Notes: a model not told the origin generated them from the sequence alone. Shown: positions 31,597 through 39,871, counted from the stretch's first letter. The stretch is 49,409 nt of DNA from Burkholderiales bacterium (GCA_035560005.1 DATMAN010000030.1:1-49409), one strand, 5' to 3'. Program-made: numbers and translations.

Positions 31597-32697
31597 TCAC
31601 CGGACTCGGCAGTCCCTTCTCGACCTGCTGTCCAGGGCGGCCTGCGGCGGGTTGGGACAGATCGCGGGATCCACTTCGAAACCCGGCGCGGGGCCGTAAA
31701 CGCACGCCGCGCCGTTGCGGTCCATGTGCGTCAGGACGAGCGACCAGTCACCGCCGCCGTTGCACTGCGGATAGTGCATCACCGAGAAACGATCGTACTC
31801 GGTCAACGGCCGCCAGTCGTTGTCTTCGAAGCAGGCACCGGCCTCGGGCCGGGTGTGCTCGTGGCGCCAGCCCAGCACGTGCCCCAGTTCGTGGCGCAGG
31901 ATGCCCACGAGCTGCAAGGCGCCGCCGGGATCGAGCTGGAACGCGGACTCGTCGATCAGCACGTTGCGCTCGGGGCGCGGTTCGTTCGGAAAAAACGCCC
32001 GTGCCAGATACTGCCCGTTCACGTTGACCGGGCGGATGTCGAACACGACTTCGGGATTGGCCGCGGTGCAATCATCGTCTTCCCCGGCCACATGGATGAA
32101 GTCCACGTCCGCGGCCTCTTCCCACGCGCCGGCCGCGGCGTGCATGTCCGCCACCACCCGTTCATGGCGCTCGCCGAAGTCCCTGCTCACGCAGTAGGTC
32201 AGCCCCTTGCGCAGGGTCGCATCCCAGATCGCGTCGCGGCCGCCGGCCCGATGCACGACCAGCGCGCCCGCCCGTGCCTCGATTCCCGGCTGCCGGATGT
32301 GCTTCTCGAAGAATTCGCGGAGCTGCTCGCGGCCGGAGATGGCGATGTCGCCGCTCACGATGTACTTCCCGCCCTCGAACGGCTCCTTGAAGGTGAAGCG
32401 CTCGAACTCTTCGAAGGCCCGTTCGGCCCAGCGCCGGCATTCTTCCCGGGCGTTGTCCTCCAGCCGCGCCATCGCCTGGGCGATGGTTTCGGGCGTCGCG
32501 GCCACGCGCTGCGTCGCGGGGCGGATGCGCGTGCCGAACGCCCCGGCGGCCGTCCGCGGCTTCTCGCATGCGGGCAGCGGCGCAGACCGTTCGGTTGCGC
32601 TTTCCCGATTCGCACCGGCAAAGGCGGGGGCCGTCGCAAAGATCAGCGCGCCGGCCAGGGCCGGAAGAGCTCGAAGCGCGGCGAAGGCGTGCCTCAT
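31597..32697 (-). CDS. Secreted metzincin (matrixin/astacin-like) metalloprotease
   Basis: This is a 366-residue protein with a signal peptide (cleavage near APAFA). The zinc site HELGHVLGWRH is complete (His269, Glu270, His273, Gly276, His279), followed by the Met-turn SVMHYP (Met307). These define a metzincin of the M10/M12 type. The 150-residue N-terminal part is helical, rich in Glu/Arg and may be a pro-domain. Cysteines at about 43, 87, 169, 210 and 289 could form disulfides. It is probably secreted or periplasmic. GAGAGGAAAC precedes the ATG at 32697. It is followed across a short gap by nothing on the same strand and preceded by the 135-residue gene. Confidence 0.85.
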   Translation of the reverse strand: MRHAFAALRALPALAGALIFATAPAFAGANRESATERSAPLPACEKPRTAAGAFGTRIRPATQRVAATPETIAQAMARLEDNAREECRRWAERAFEEFERFTFKEPFEGGKYIVSGDIAISGREQLREFFEKHIRQPGIEARAGALVVHRAGGRDAIWDATLRKGLTYCVSRDFGERHERVVADMHAAAGAWEEAADVDFIHVAGEDDDCTAANPEVVFDIRPVNVNGQYLARAFFPNEPRPERNVLIDESAFQLDPGGALQLVGILRHELGHVLGWRHEHTRPEAGACFEDNDWRPLTEYDRFSVMHYPQCNGGGDWSLVLTHMDRNGAACVYGPAPGFEVDPAICPNPPQAALDSRSRRDCRVR

Positions 32698-32746
32698 GTT
32701 TCCTCTCCCATGCCGGGTTGACTTTGCTTCCGAGCGGGTCCGTAGC

Positions 32747-33154
32747 TCACTTCTTCGAGCAGGCCTCTTCGACGACATTGAAGAGTTCCACGTCCTTGCC
32801 GATCTGGCGTACCTCGCGCTGGAGCCTGCGCGATGCCGCGGGGTTTCTCGCTTCGACGCACAGGCGCGTCTCGCCTTCCAGGCCGATGCGCGTTTCTTTC
32901 AGCGCGACCACTTCACCGCGCTGCCTGGCGCCTTCGAGGAGCGCCTGCGCCTTCTTGAACGCATCGCGGGTGGGCGCGGGCACGCCCTTGCCCCGCGACA
33001 GCGCATAGAGCGCGAACTCCTGCCTGGATGCGGCCGCCGCCGGCTTGCCGCTCGCGTGGGCGCCGCTGCTCCACGCTGCCCCCGTCAGCGCGAGGCTGCT
33101 CAGATACAGGATCAGGATGCAAGAGCGCATGTGCCGCTTGGACTCGCAGCTCAT
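32747..33154 (-). CDS. Secreted hypothetical protein, 135 residues
   Basis: The N-terminus has a hydrophobic segment, CILILYLSSLALTGAAWSSG (about 12-31), typical of a signal peptide. The mature part is helical and charged with two cysteines near the C-terminus (LCVEARNP and EEACSKK). The start at 33154 overlaps the GST stop as ATGA, arguing for translational coupling. An internal ATG at 33130 would give a more standard signal peptide. No family is recognised. It lies 49 nt upstream of the metzincin gene, so it may be an inhibitor, chaperone or substrate of that protease; this is inference. Confidence 0.72.
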   Translation of the reverse strand: MSCESKRHMRSCILILYLSSLALTGAAWSSGAHASGKPAAAASRQEFALYALSRGKGVPAPTRDAFKKAQALLEGARQRGEVVALKETRIGLEGETRLCVEARNPAASRRLQREVRQIGKDVELFNVVEEACSKK

Positions 33155-33873
33155 CGGTCCAGTTCGGGATAGTGCCTGAAGATGCCATACTGGTTGAACG
33201 GAATTCTGCGCTCGGAAGCCAGATAGCGGGCGACGTTGGGGCGCGCCGCCACCTTGTCGTGCAGCGCGACGAGTCCCCGGATGCGGTGCTCGAAGCGCGC
33301 CATCGTCTTCGGAAACGCGTAGCGCAGGCCCTCGATCAGCTGGAACACCGACAGATCGACGTAGGTCAGATTGCGGCCCACCAGGAATCCGCGGCCGCCA
33401 TTGCGCTCGAGCACGCTCTGGAAATAGCCCAGGTACTTCGGCAGCCGCTCGCGCGTGAAATATCCGGCACGGCGCCGCGCTTCTTTCTTCTGCTGGCGGT
33501 AGTACAGGCTGCTGGCGATCGGGTGATGCGTATCGTGAATTTCATCCACGAAGTCCGCCACGGTGAGCTGCAACTGATGCGTCCACAAGCGTCCTGGTTC
33601 CGCTTTCGGCGCCAGCCCGAGCCGCGGGCCGAGGAAGTGCAGGATGTTGGCGGTCTGGCCGATCACCAGGTTGCCGGCCTTGAGAAAGGGCGGCGCGAAG
33701 GGCGGCCGCTCGACGTTGCGCCCGTCGAGAAACCGTTCCAGGGCCTCCACGCCCTTGCCGCGTCCGGAAAGGCGCGCGACGTCCGTATAGTCGGCGCCGG
33801 CATGCTCCAGAGCGAGGCGCACGAATTCGCCGCGGCCCTGGATCGACGGCCAGTAATACAGCTCATAGCGCAT
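33151..33873 (-). CDS. Glutathione S-transferase family protein
   Basis: This is a 240-residue two-domain GST. The N-terminal thioredoxin-like part opens MRYELYYWPSIQGRGEFVRL with Tyr and Arg positions typical of sigma/mu-like GSTs. The GNLVIGQTANILHFLG segment gives the glutathione gamma-glutamyl contact (Gln-Thr in place of the usual Glu-Ser). The C-terminal helical domain contains GFLVGRNLTYVDLSVFQLIEGL, the usual hydrophobic-core motif. The electrophile is unknown. It is the first gene of a three-gene minus-strand group with the 135-residue secreted protein (4-nt overlap) and the metzincin. Confidence 0.88.
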   Translation of the reverse strand: MRYELYYWPSIQGRGEFVRLALEHAGADYTDVARLSGRGKGVEALERFLDGRNVERPPFAPPFLKAGNLVIGQTANILHFLGPRLGLAPKAEPGRLWTHQLQLTVADFVDEIHDTHHPIASSLYYRQQKKEARRRAGYFTRERLPKYLGYFQSVLERNGGRGFLVGRNLTYVDLSVFQLIEGLRYAFPKTMARFEHRIRGLVALHDKVAARPNVARYLASERRIPFNQYGIFRHYPELDR

Positions 33874-34038
33874 GGCAAGGTCCTCGGAAAACGCGAATCG
33901 CGCTCGCGAGCCTGCGGTCGCGGTGCAGGCCACATTATGCAGCGAACAGCGCGCCAAGCTCCGGCGACCGGGTCACCAATCCTCTGCCGAGGGTTACGGA
34001 TGACTTACGCGGCACCGCATGCGGAAGTCATGTCCGCC

Positions 34039-34067
34039 TTGACATCGCAGCCACGGGCTCCTATACA
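34039..34067 (+). promoter_or_regulatory. Sigma-70-type promoter for the DUF4410-like lipoprotein gene
   Basis: TTGACA (34039-34044) and TATACA (34062-34067) are separated by exactly 17 nt, close to the sigma-70 ideal. A transcript would start near 34075, leaving an untranslated leader of about 85 nt before the gene at 34159. It is the best-formed promoter I found in the window. Confidence 0.7.
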
Positions 34068-34158
34068 GAAGTAAAGCGGCTTGCCGGCGCATGGGTCCTC
34101 GCATCGCCAGTGGAAACGGCGGGTACAAGCCTGCCGCTGGAGCCTTCTGGGAGGAAGA

Positions 34159-34710
34159 ATGGAGATGTCCACGAAGTTCTTGACCGTTGTCGTTTGCGCC
34201 GGTCTTTCTCTTCTTGCCGGATGCTCCTCTCACCGGTATGTCGTGAACGATCCGGTGGCCCGCCCAATGGGTAGTTTCGCTGCCGTGGAGGTCGGATCGT
34301 TCGGCACCAACGTCAACAGCGATGCCGCCAGAAATCTCGCGGCGACGCTTCCGCAGAGAATCGCGACCACTTTGCGCGAAGCGAAGCACAGCAAAACCAA
34401 CAAGCCGCTGTTCGAGAAGGTCGCTCTGGCTCAGGAGGCCCAGGCGGGCGGGGGCAACGTGCTGTTTCTGACCGGGACCATCGTCAGCCTCGAAGAGGGC
34501 AGCCGAGCCAAGCGTTATTTCATCGGATTCGGGTCCGGCAAAGCGTTCACGACGGTCGAGTGCACGTTCACCGACAAGTCCTCGGGCGCCAAGGTCGCTC
34601 GAGCGACCTTCGACGGTGAGCTGTCGATGGGTCTGTTCGGCGGTTCCGCCGACGAAGCGACGCAAGGCGTGCTCAACTCGATCGTCAAGTACATCAACGA
34701 CAACTACTAG
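34159..34710 (+). CDS. DUF4410-like outer-membrane lipoprotein
   Basis: This is a 183-residue lipoprotein with lipobox LLAGC (Cys about 22). The mature domain (about 40-180) has alternating strands and helices: VGSFGTNVNSDAARNLAATL, LFLTGTIVSLEEGSRAKRYF and a C-terminal amphipathic helix GVLNSIVKYINDNY. This order (a strand, a GTI..y..G.ra.Ry..GfG segment, then a family-like glycine-rich loop) matches DUF4410/GNA1162-like lipoproteins. GGGAGGAAG precedes the ATG. The gene is self-contained, with a consensus promoter and a terminator, and looks less GC-rich than its neighbours, hinting at later acquisition. The function is unknown. Confidence 0.83.
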   Translation: MEMSTKFLTVVVCAGLSLLAGCSSHRYVVNDPVARPMGSFAAVEVGSFGTNVNSDAARNLAATLPQRIATTLREAKHSKTNKPLFEKVALAQEAQAGGGNVLFLTGTIVSLEEGSRAKRYFIGFGSGKAFTTVECTFTDKSSGAKVARATFDGELSMGLFGGSADEATQGVLNSIVKYINDNY

Positions 34711-34740
34711 CTTCAACTTCTGCGACGGTTGCATCTTTTA

Positions 34741-34775
34741 CCGGCCGGGCGCTCGAACTTCCGGCCGGATTTCTT
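34741..34775 (+). terminator. Intrinsic terminator of the DUF4410-like gene
   Basis: CCGGCCGG (34741-34748) pairs with CCGGCCGG (34761-34768) over a 12-nt loop, followed by ATTTCTTT. It lies 31 nt past the stop of the lipoprotein gene and between convergent genes. Confidence 0.6.
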
Positions 34776-34802
34776 TATCCGAAGGTGTCGCCGGGACCCG
34801 TC

Positions 34803-35114
34803 TCACTCGGCGGGAGTCAATACATGAATCGCGCGGCTGGCGACGAGGTCTTTCACCCGCGCCGCGTAAGCCGCCATGTGCGGGGCCGCGGCGTGTGCCC
34901 GCAGCGCGTCGGCATCGGTCCACTTCTCGATGATGAAGACGGTGTCCGGACCCGCCTTGGTCTGGAACGGACCAATGGCTTCGGCGTCCACCGCCGGACC
35001 GTACTCGATGCAACCTTTCTCCGCCCGCACCGCGGGCAGGTTGGCGCGGATCGCTTCGAGGACAGCCTCCCGTTTGCCGGGTTTGGCGGTGACGATGGCA
35101 ACGACGTGGATCAT
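34803..35114 (-). CDS. Antibiotic-biosynthesis-monooxygenase-domain protein (quinol monooxygenase-like)
   Basis: This is a 103-residue single-domain ABM protein with a dimeric ferredoxin-like barrel. It opens MIHVVAIVTAKPGKREAVLE and contains EKGCIEYGP, FIIEKWTDADALRAH and PHMAAYAARV, the full family pattern, similar to YgiN-type quinol monooxygenases. Such proteins oxidise quinones or similar small aromatics, or simply bind them. GGGAG lies before the ATG at 35114; the upstream in-frame extension to 35189 is rejected as unlike the family. It is convergent with the DUF4410-like gene and lies downstream of lysR on the same strand. Confidence 0.9.
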   Translation of the reverse strand: MIHVVAIVTAKPGKREAVLEAIRANLPAVRAEKGCIEYGPAVDAEAIGPFQTKAGPDTVFIIEKWTDADALRAHAAAPHMAAYAARVKDLVASRAIHVLTPAE

Positions 35115-35234
35115 GTTGGCTCCCTGTGGTGCGCGCGGCGCAAGCCGCGGACGGCAAGTATCCACCAAACACGCGGAGCCGGAGAGCAAGACGTTCCTTC
35201 GGCCTTGAAGGGCTGCGCGAAGCCGGGCATTGCG

Positions 35235-36158
35235 CTAGCGGCGCTCTGCGCGCCGGGACGCGGCGGCGGGCAAGGTTGCGAAGAGCTGCGCGAGGTGCTC
35301 GACGAACAGCCGCACCTTCGCGGAGAGATGGCGCCGGCTCGGATACACGGCCCACACCTCGCCCGGGCTGCTCTCGCAGTCGGGCAGCACGCGCTTGAGC
35401 AATCCGGATTCCAGTGCTGGCCTCACCATGAAGTCCGGCTCGAAGATCACGCCGAGTCCGGCGATCGCCGCCGCGATGTTGAGGTCGCCGCTGTTCGAGT
35501 GCAGCGGACCGGCGACGCGCACCTCGTGGTGATTGCCCCTGCGATCGGTCAGGCGCCAGACGTTCGGGTGCGGCGAGTACGCGTAGGTGAGAATGCGATG
35601 GCGGGCGAGGTCCGCGGGCACGCGCGGCGTGCCGTGCGTCTTGAGATACGCGGGCGCCGCGCAGGCGAGCAGGCGTATCGTTCCCAGGCGGCGCGCGACC
35701 AGCTGCTCGCTGCCCACCCGCCCGATGCGGATCGCGAGGTCGAACCCTTCCTCCACCAGGTCCACGATCCGGTCCGAGACCGATACCTCGAAACGCACTT
35801 CGGGATAGCGCGCGACGAAGCTCGCGATCGCCGCCCCGACGCGCAGCACGGCCATCGCATGAGAGCAGGTGAGCTTGAGCATGCCGCGCGGGGCCGCCGC
35901 CGATGAACTGACCAGCGCCTCGGCTTCCTCCAGATCCGCGATGAGCTGCACCGCGCGCTCGTAGAAGGCCTGGCCGCCCTCCGTCAGCGAGAGCTTGCGC
36001 GTCGTGCGATTGAGCAGCCGTGCGCCCAGGTGCTGCTCCAGCTCCGCGATCTGGCGCGACAGGGTCGAGGTGGGCGTGGACAAGCGCCCCGCAGCGCGCA
36101 CGAAGCTGCCGGACTCCACCACGGCCACGAAGGCGCTCATCGCGGCGAACCGGTCCAT
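35235..36158 (-). CDS. LysR-family transcriptional regulator
   Basis: This is a 307-residue regulator with an N-terminal winged helix (MDRFAAMSAFVAVVESGSFV, then STPTSTLSRQIAELEQHLGARLL, about 27-49) and a periplasmic-binding-protein-like effector domain (about 90-295). The DRFAAMSAFVAVVE start and the C-terminal VRLFVEHLAQLF are typical of the CrgA/DsdC-like betaproteobacterial branch. It is divergent from a glutathione transferase gene at 36335. A palindrome directly upstream (36168-36188) is the probable operator for autoregulation and control of that gene. The inducer is unknown, but an electrophile or aromatic compound would fit the neighbouring enzymes. Confidence 0.93.
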   Translation of the reverse strand: MDRFAAMSAFVAVVESGSFVRAAGRLSTPTSTLSRQIAELEQHLGARLLNRTTRKLSLTEGGQAFYERAVQLIADLEEAEALVSSSAAAPRGMLKLTCSHAMAVLRVGAAIASFVARYPEVRFEVSVSDRIVDLVEEGFDLAIRIGRVGSEQLVARRLGTIRLLACAAPAYLKTHGTPRVPADLARHRILTYAYSPHPNVWRLTDRRGNHHEVRVAGPLHSNSGDLNIAAAIAGLGVIFEPDFMVRPALESGLLKRVLPDCESSPGEVWAVYPSRRHLSAKVRLFVEHLAQLFATLPAAASRRAERR

Positions 36159-36167
36159 GGGCAGAGA

Positions 36168-36188
36168 TTATCCCGTTTTGCGGGATAA
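36168..36188. promoter_or_regulatory. Palindromic operator in the lysR-GST divergent region
   Basis: TTATCCCG (36168-36175) and CGGGATAA (36181-36188) form a perfect 8-bp inverted repeat with a 5-nt spacer, 10 nt upstream of the lysR ATG. Further half-sites ATCCCGC (about 36191) and ATCCTGCG (36211-36218) follow. TATAGT (36231-36236) could be the -10 box of the GST gene. The arrangement suits LysR-type multi-site binding. Confidence 0.6.
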
Positions 36189-36334
36189 ATCATCCCGCGA
36201 TGCCCTGTTTATCCTGCGTTTCGCAATCCTTATAGTGGGCGGCACGTGCTCACCGCCCGCGAATTTCACGCAGCGAGCGCATCGGTTCGCCGCGGGCGGC
36301 CTGAGCGTTCTTTACGAATCGATAGGAGTCAACG

Positions 36335-36961
36335 ATGAAGCTCTACTTTTCTTCCGGTGCGTGCTCGCTCGCCCCGCACATCGTGCTGCGCGAGCTGGGG
36401 CTGGCGCACACCCTGGTCAAGGTCGATACCCGCAAGCGTCAGACCGCGAATGGCGACGACTATCTGAAGATCAACGGCAAGGGCTACGTGCCGGCGCTGG
36501 AGCTGGACGACGGCCAGGTGCTCACCGAAGCGGCGGTGATCCTGCAATACCTCGCCGACCGCAAGCCCGAGGCGGGCCTCGCGCCGGCGGCCGGCACGAT
36601 GGAACGTTATCGCCTGCAGGAGTGGCTCAACTTCATCGCCACCGAGATCCACAAGGGCTTCGGCCCGTTATGGAAACCCGACAGCACCGAGGACGAGAAG
36701 GAACGCACGCGCAATCGGCTGGCTGCGCGCCTCGACTGGCTCGCGGCCCGGATCCAGGGTCGGGAATACGTGGCCGGCGGGCAGTTCGGCATCGCCGACG
36801 CCTATCTGTTCACGGTGCTGAACTGGGGTCAGTGGACCAGCGTGGACCTCGCCAAGTGGCCGGCGCTCCAGGCGTATCACGCCCGCATCGCTGCGCGCCC
36901 GAAGGTACAGGAAGCGCTGCGCGCGGAGGGATTGCTCAAGTCTGCGCAGGCGGCAGCGTAG
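36335..36961 (+). CDS. Glutathione S-transferase, beta class
   Basis: This is a 208-residue GST. The start MKLYFSSGACSLAPHIVL carries Cys10, the hallmark catalytic cysteine of bacterial beta-class enzymes (GstA-like). GKGYVPALELDDGQVLTEAAVILQYLAD supplies the cis-proline and glutathione-binding Glu-Ala segment. YVAGGQFGIADAYLFTVLNW is the C-domain core. It probably detoxifies electrophiles, or may act as a dehalogenase or isomerase. It is transcribed divergently from the LysR gene through a shared palindromic region, and the dioxygenase gene follows 25 nt later on the same strand. Confidence 0.93.
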   Translation: MKLYFSSGACSLAPHIVLRELGLAHTLVKVDTRKRQTANGDDYLKINGKGYVPALELDDGQVLTEAAVILQYLADRKPEAGLAPAAGTMERYRLQEWLNFIATEIHKGFGPLWKPDSTEDEKERTRNRLAARLDWLAARIQGREYVAGGQFGIADAYLFTVLNWGQWTSVDLAKWPALQAYHARIAARPKVQEALRAEGLLKSAQAAA

Positions 36962-36986
36962 AATCCGGCGACCGCCGACCGATCCC

Positions 36987-37796
36987 GTGCTTCCCACCGT
37001 CTTCCTCTCCCACGGCTCGCCGATGCACGCCCTGCAGGCGGGCGCGGCCGGGCGCGCGTGGGCGCAGATCGGCCGCCGGCTGCCGCGGCCCCGTGCGGTC
37101 CTGGTGGCTTCGGCTCACTGGGAGACCGAGCTGCCGATGGTCTCGACCGCAGACAGGCCCGAGACCATCCACGACTTCGGCGGCTTCCCCGAAGAGTTGT
37201 ACAAGATGCGCTACGCCGCGCCCGGTGCCCCCGAGGCGGCGCAGCGCGCGCTCGATCTGCTCAAGGGCGCAGGGCTGCCCGCTTCGGTCAACGGCTGCCG
37301 GGGCCTGGATCACGGTGCATGGGTGCCGTTGCTGTATCTGTATCCGGGGGCCGACGTCCCGGTCGCGCAGATCTCGGTGCAGCCCTCGCTCGATGCCGCG
37401 CATCACCTGCGTCTCGGTGCGGCACTGGCACCGCTCGCGCGCGAAGAGGTGCTTGTCGTCGGCTCCGGCCACATGACCCACAATCTGCGCGAATGGATGC
37501 TGTACGTACGTCGGCACGGCCTTCAGCCCGCGCACACGCAGGCGGCGCCGTACGTCGAAGAATTCCGCCAATGGATCGATCGGGCGCTGCGCGCGGACGA
37601 CCGCGCCGCGCTAGCGGCGTGGCTGGAGCGCGCGCCGCACGCCCTGCGCGCGCATCCCAGCCCGGAGCATTTCCTGCCGCTGCCGGTCGCGTTCGCCGCC
37701 GCCGGTCCGCAGCCGGCGGTGGAGCGCATCGATCTCGGCGTGGATGCGGGGGTGCTGGCGATGGACGCCTATCTGTTCTGGCCCGCGGCCGGCTGA
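36987..37796 (+). CDS. Extradiol ring-cleavage dioxygenase, DODA/LigB family
   Basis: This is a 269-residue enzyme of the class III extradiol dioxygenase family (4,5-DOPA dioxygenase-like, YgiD-related). The N-terminal TVFLSHGSPMHAL, the metal-binding histidines in SAHWETELP and GLDHGAWVPLLYLYP, and SGHMTHNL are all present, so an active Fe(II) or Zn(II) site is expected. The ring substrate is unknown. The start is a GTG at 36987, 25 nt after the GST stop, so the two are likely co-transcribed under LysR control. A GST plus a ring-cleaving dioxygenase suggests handling of aromatic compounds. Confidence 0.9.
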   Translation: MLPTVFLSHGSPMHALQAGAAGRAWAQIGRRLPRPRAVLVASAHWETELPMVSTADRPETIHDFGGFPEELYKMRYAAPGAPEAAQRALDLLKGAGLPASVNGCRGLDHGAWVPLLYLYPGADVPVAQISVQPSLDAAHHLRLGAALAPLAREEVLVVGSGHMTHNLREWMLYVRRHGLQPAHTQAAPYVEEFRQWIDRALRADDRAALAAWLERAPHALRAHPSPEHFLPLPVAFAAAGPQPAVERIDLGVDAGVLAMDAYLFWPAAG

Positions 37797-37818
37797 GCTT
37801 TCCCGCGTTTGCGGATTC

Positions 37819-39156
37819 TCACGTGGGCCCTGGCCTGGCCTCGCGCTCGCCGTTCCTCAGCGCCGCCGCCACTCGCTGCCGCACCAGGTTGATGTTCTGG
37901 CGGAACATGTAGAGGTTGTCCGCGTACGCGAGCGGAATGCGCGTGCGATTGACCGCGCGCTCGATCTGATCCAGCCGTTCGAGCAGCGCTTCGAGTTTCT
38001 CCCGCGTGGGATTGTCTTCCAGTTCCAGTTCGACTTCCTTGAGCTGGGCGTAGCGGCGATAGATGCGCGAGCGCACGCGCCAGCGGTAGGCCGGCGGCAC
38101 CAGTCGCATGACCGGCACCATCACCGCGAACAGCGGCAGCAACGTGATCCAGAGCCGGTCCACCAGTACCGCGGCCCAGTAGGGAAGATAGCGTTGCAGG
38201 AAAGGCGGCCCGGTCCTGTAGTAGCGCTTCGCCTCGCTGCTCAGCGGAAAGTCGGCGTCCAGCGGAGCAGGGAAGTCTCCCGCCTTGTTCAGCAACGCCG
38301 AGCCGCCGTGTATCTCGGTGGCGGCGCGCATCAGCAGGTAGGCCAGCGCCGGATGCAGGTCTTCCTTCGCCAGCAGGTTGGCGGTGGGAGACAGCAGGGT
38401 GACGTCGCGCGCGGGTACGTTGTTGATGAAATCGAACACACCGCGCGGCAGTGCCACCTTTGTGAGGAACGGGAAGCGGCGCGTGTAGGCCTCGGCGCGC
38501 TCGACGCTGAGCAGCCGGATGCCGGGCGCCGAGATCAGTTCCGCCACGAGCGCAGACTCCGGCGGTGCCACCATCAGCACCGCACCGATCTTGTCGTCGA
38601 GCAGCAGCCGGTTGGCTTCGCGATCGCCGATCGGCAGCAGTTCCGTGGGCGGCAGCGCCACGCCGCTCACCGCGAGCAGTTGCAGAGCGAGCGCGTGCGT
38701 GCCGCTCTGCGGCGGGCCGATGGCGAGCTTCCTTCCCTTCAGCCCAGAGAAGTCGCCGATCTCCGGCCCGCGGTAGAACACCCACAGCGGCTCGTAGTAG
38801 ATCGCCCCGAGCGACACCACGTTGGGCGCGTTCGCCGAATAGCCCGAACCGCTCTGGAAGAAAGCGACGTCCAGATCGGAATTTTTCTCCGCCAGACGAT
38901 AGAGATTCGCCTGCGAGCCGGCCGAGGTGCGCAACTCGACGGTGACGCCATCGCGCGCCAGGATCTCGCGGTAGCGCAGGCCGAAGAACTGGTACCCGCT
39001 GTCGGGCGTGCCGGTGCCCATCGCGATTCTGTCGGGCGGGGCGGGCCTCACAAAATACAGCGTCACCGCCACCACCAGCGCCACGAAGACGATCGACAGG
39101 ATCGCCATCAGCCAGAAAGCACGCTGGCTGAACAGGGAAGGAGAGCTTTCGAACAT
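37819..39156 (-). CDS. TAXI-family TRAP solute-binding protein with membrane anchors, orphan
   Basis: This is a 445-residue protein. A transmembrane helix (about 14-35) is followed by a TAXI-type binding domain: IAMGTGTPDSGYQFFGLRYR, VELRTSAGSQANLYRLAEKN, VAFFQSGSG and LKGRKLAIGPPQSGTHALA. After about residue 330 there is another hydrophobic region (VDRLWITLLPLFAVMVPVMR), then a charged coiled-coil-like helix (QLKEVELELEDNPTREKLEA). No TRAP permease is adjacent. This architecture occurs as a stand-alone protein in proteobacteria, where it may sense ligand rather than transport it; that is inference. It is convergent with the dioxygenase gene. Confidence 0.88.
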   Translation of the reverse strand: MFESSPSLFSQRAFWLMAILSIVFVALVVAVTLYFVRPAPPDRIAMGTGTPDSGYQFFGLRYREILARDGVTVELRTSAGSQANLYRLAEKNSDLDVAFFQSGSGYSANAPNVVSLGAIYYEPLWVFYRGPEIGDFSGLKGRKLAIGPPQSGTHALALQLLAVSGVALPPTELLPIGDREANRLLLDDKIGAVLMVAPPESALVAELISAPGIRLLSVERAEAYTRRFPFLTKVALPRGVFDFINNVPARDVTLLSPTANLLAKEDLHPALAYLLMRAATEIHGGSALLNKAGDFPAPLDADFPLSSEAKRYYRTGPPFLQRYLPYWAAVLVDRLWITLLPLFAVMVPVMRLVPPAYRWRVRSRIYRRYAQLKEVELELEDNPTREKLEALLERLDQIERAVNRTRIPLAYADNLYMFRQNINLVRQRVAAALRNGEREARPGPT

Positions 39157-39196
39157 TCCGCGCAGCCGTCAGCCGGCCGCCGCGCGCGGCCCGCGC

Positions 39197-39871
39197 CTAC
39201 TTCACGATCTCGAGCACTTCCACTTCGAACACCAGCGTGGCGCCCGGCTTGATCGCGGGCGGGGAGCCGCGATCGCCGTAGGCGGTGTCGGGCGGGCACA
39301 CGAGCTTCGCCTTGCCTCCGACCTTGATCTGCTGCACGCCTTCCACCCAGCACTTGATCACGCCGCCCAGCGGAATGGTCGCCGGCGTGCCGCGTTCCAC
39401 CGAGCTGTCGAACACCGTGCCATCCACCAGCGTGCCGTGATAATGGACCTTCACCGTGTCGGTTGCCTTCGGCGTGGCGCCGGTGCCGGCCTGCAGGGGC
39501 TGTACGATCACGCCCGAGGCGGTCTTGGTCGCGCCCGGCTGCGCGGCGGCTTTCTGCTGATAGTCCGCGCCGGCGGCGCGCTCGCTCTCCACCGCTTGCG
39601 CCAGGCGCAGTTGCGCCCACTGCTGGATCTTGGGGCCGTAGGTCTGCATGTCCACCTGCGGGGTGCGCTTCAAGGCGCCGTCGGCCAGGCCGGCCTGGAT
39701 GGACTTCAGCTCCTCCTCGGTGACGCTCAACTGCCTCAACTGCTGGCTCAGTGCGATGCCCACCGCGTACAGCGTCTTCTGCTCGTCGCTTTCGAGCTTC
39801 GCCTCGGGCCCCTTCGAATCGGAGCAGGCCACGACGAACAGCGCCAGCAGGCAGGCTGCGATGACTCTCAT
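39197..39871 (-). CDS. FKBP-type peptidyl-prolyl isomerase, lipoprotein
   Basis: This is a 224-residue FkpA/Mip-like protein. The lipobox LFVVACS (Cys about 16) predicts membrane attachment. A helical N-terminal dimerisation region (about 30-110, including YAVGIALSQQLRQL) precedes the FKBP domain (about 115-224). That domain contains DTVKVHYHGTLVDGTVFDSS, PLGGVIKCWVEGVQQIKVGG and YGDRGSPPAIKPGATLVFEVE. It should catalyse proline isomerisation and chaperone envelope proteins. It lies 40 nt upstream of the TAXI gene on the same strand and is divergent from the HD gene at 40006. Confidence 0.93.
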   Translation of the reverse strand: MRVIAACLLALFVVACSDSKGPEAKLESDEQKTLYAVGIALSQQLRQLSVTEEELKSIQAGLADGALKRTPQVDMQTYGPKIQQWAQLRLAQAVESERAAGADYQQKAAAQPGATKTASGVIVQPLQAGTGATPKATDTVKVHYHGTLVDGTVFDSSVERGTPATIPLGGVIKCWVEGVQQIKVGGKAKLVCPPDTAYGDRGSPPAIKPGATLVFEVEVLEIVK

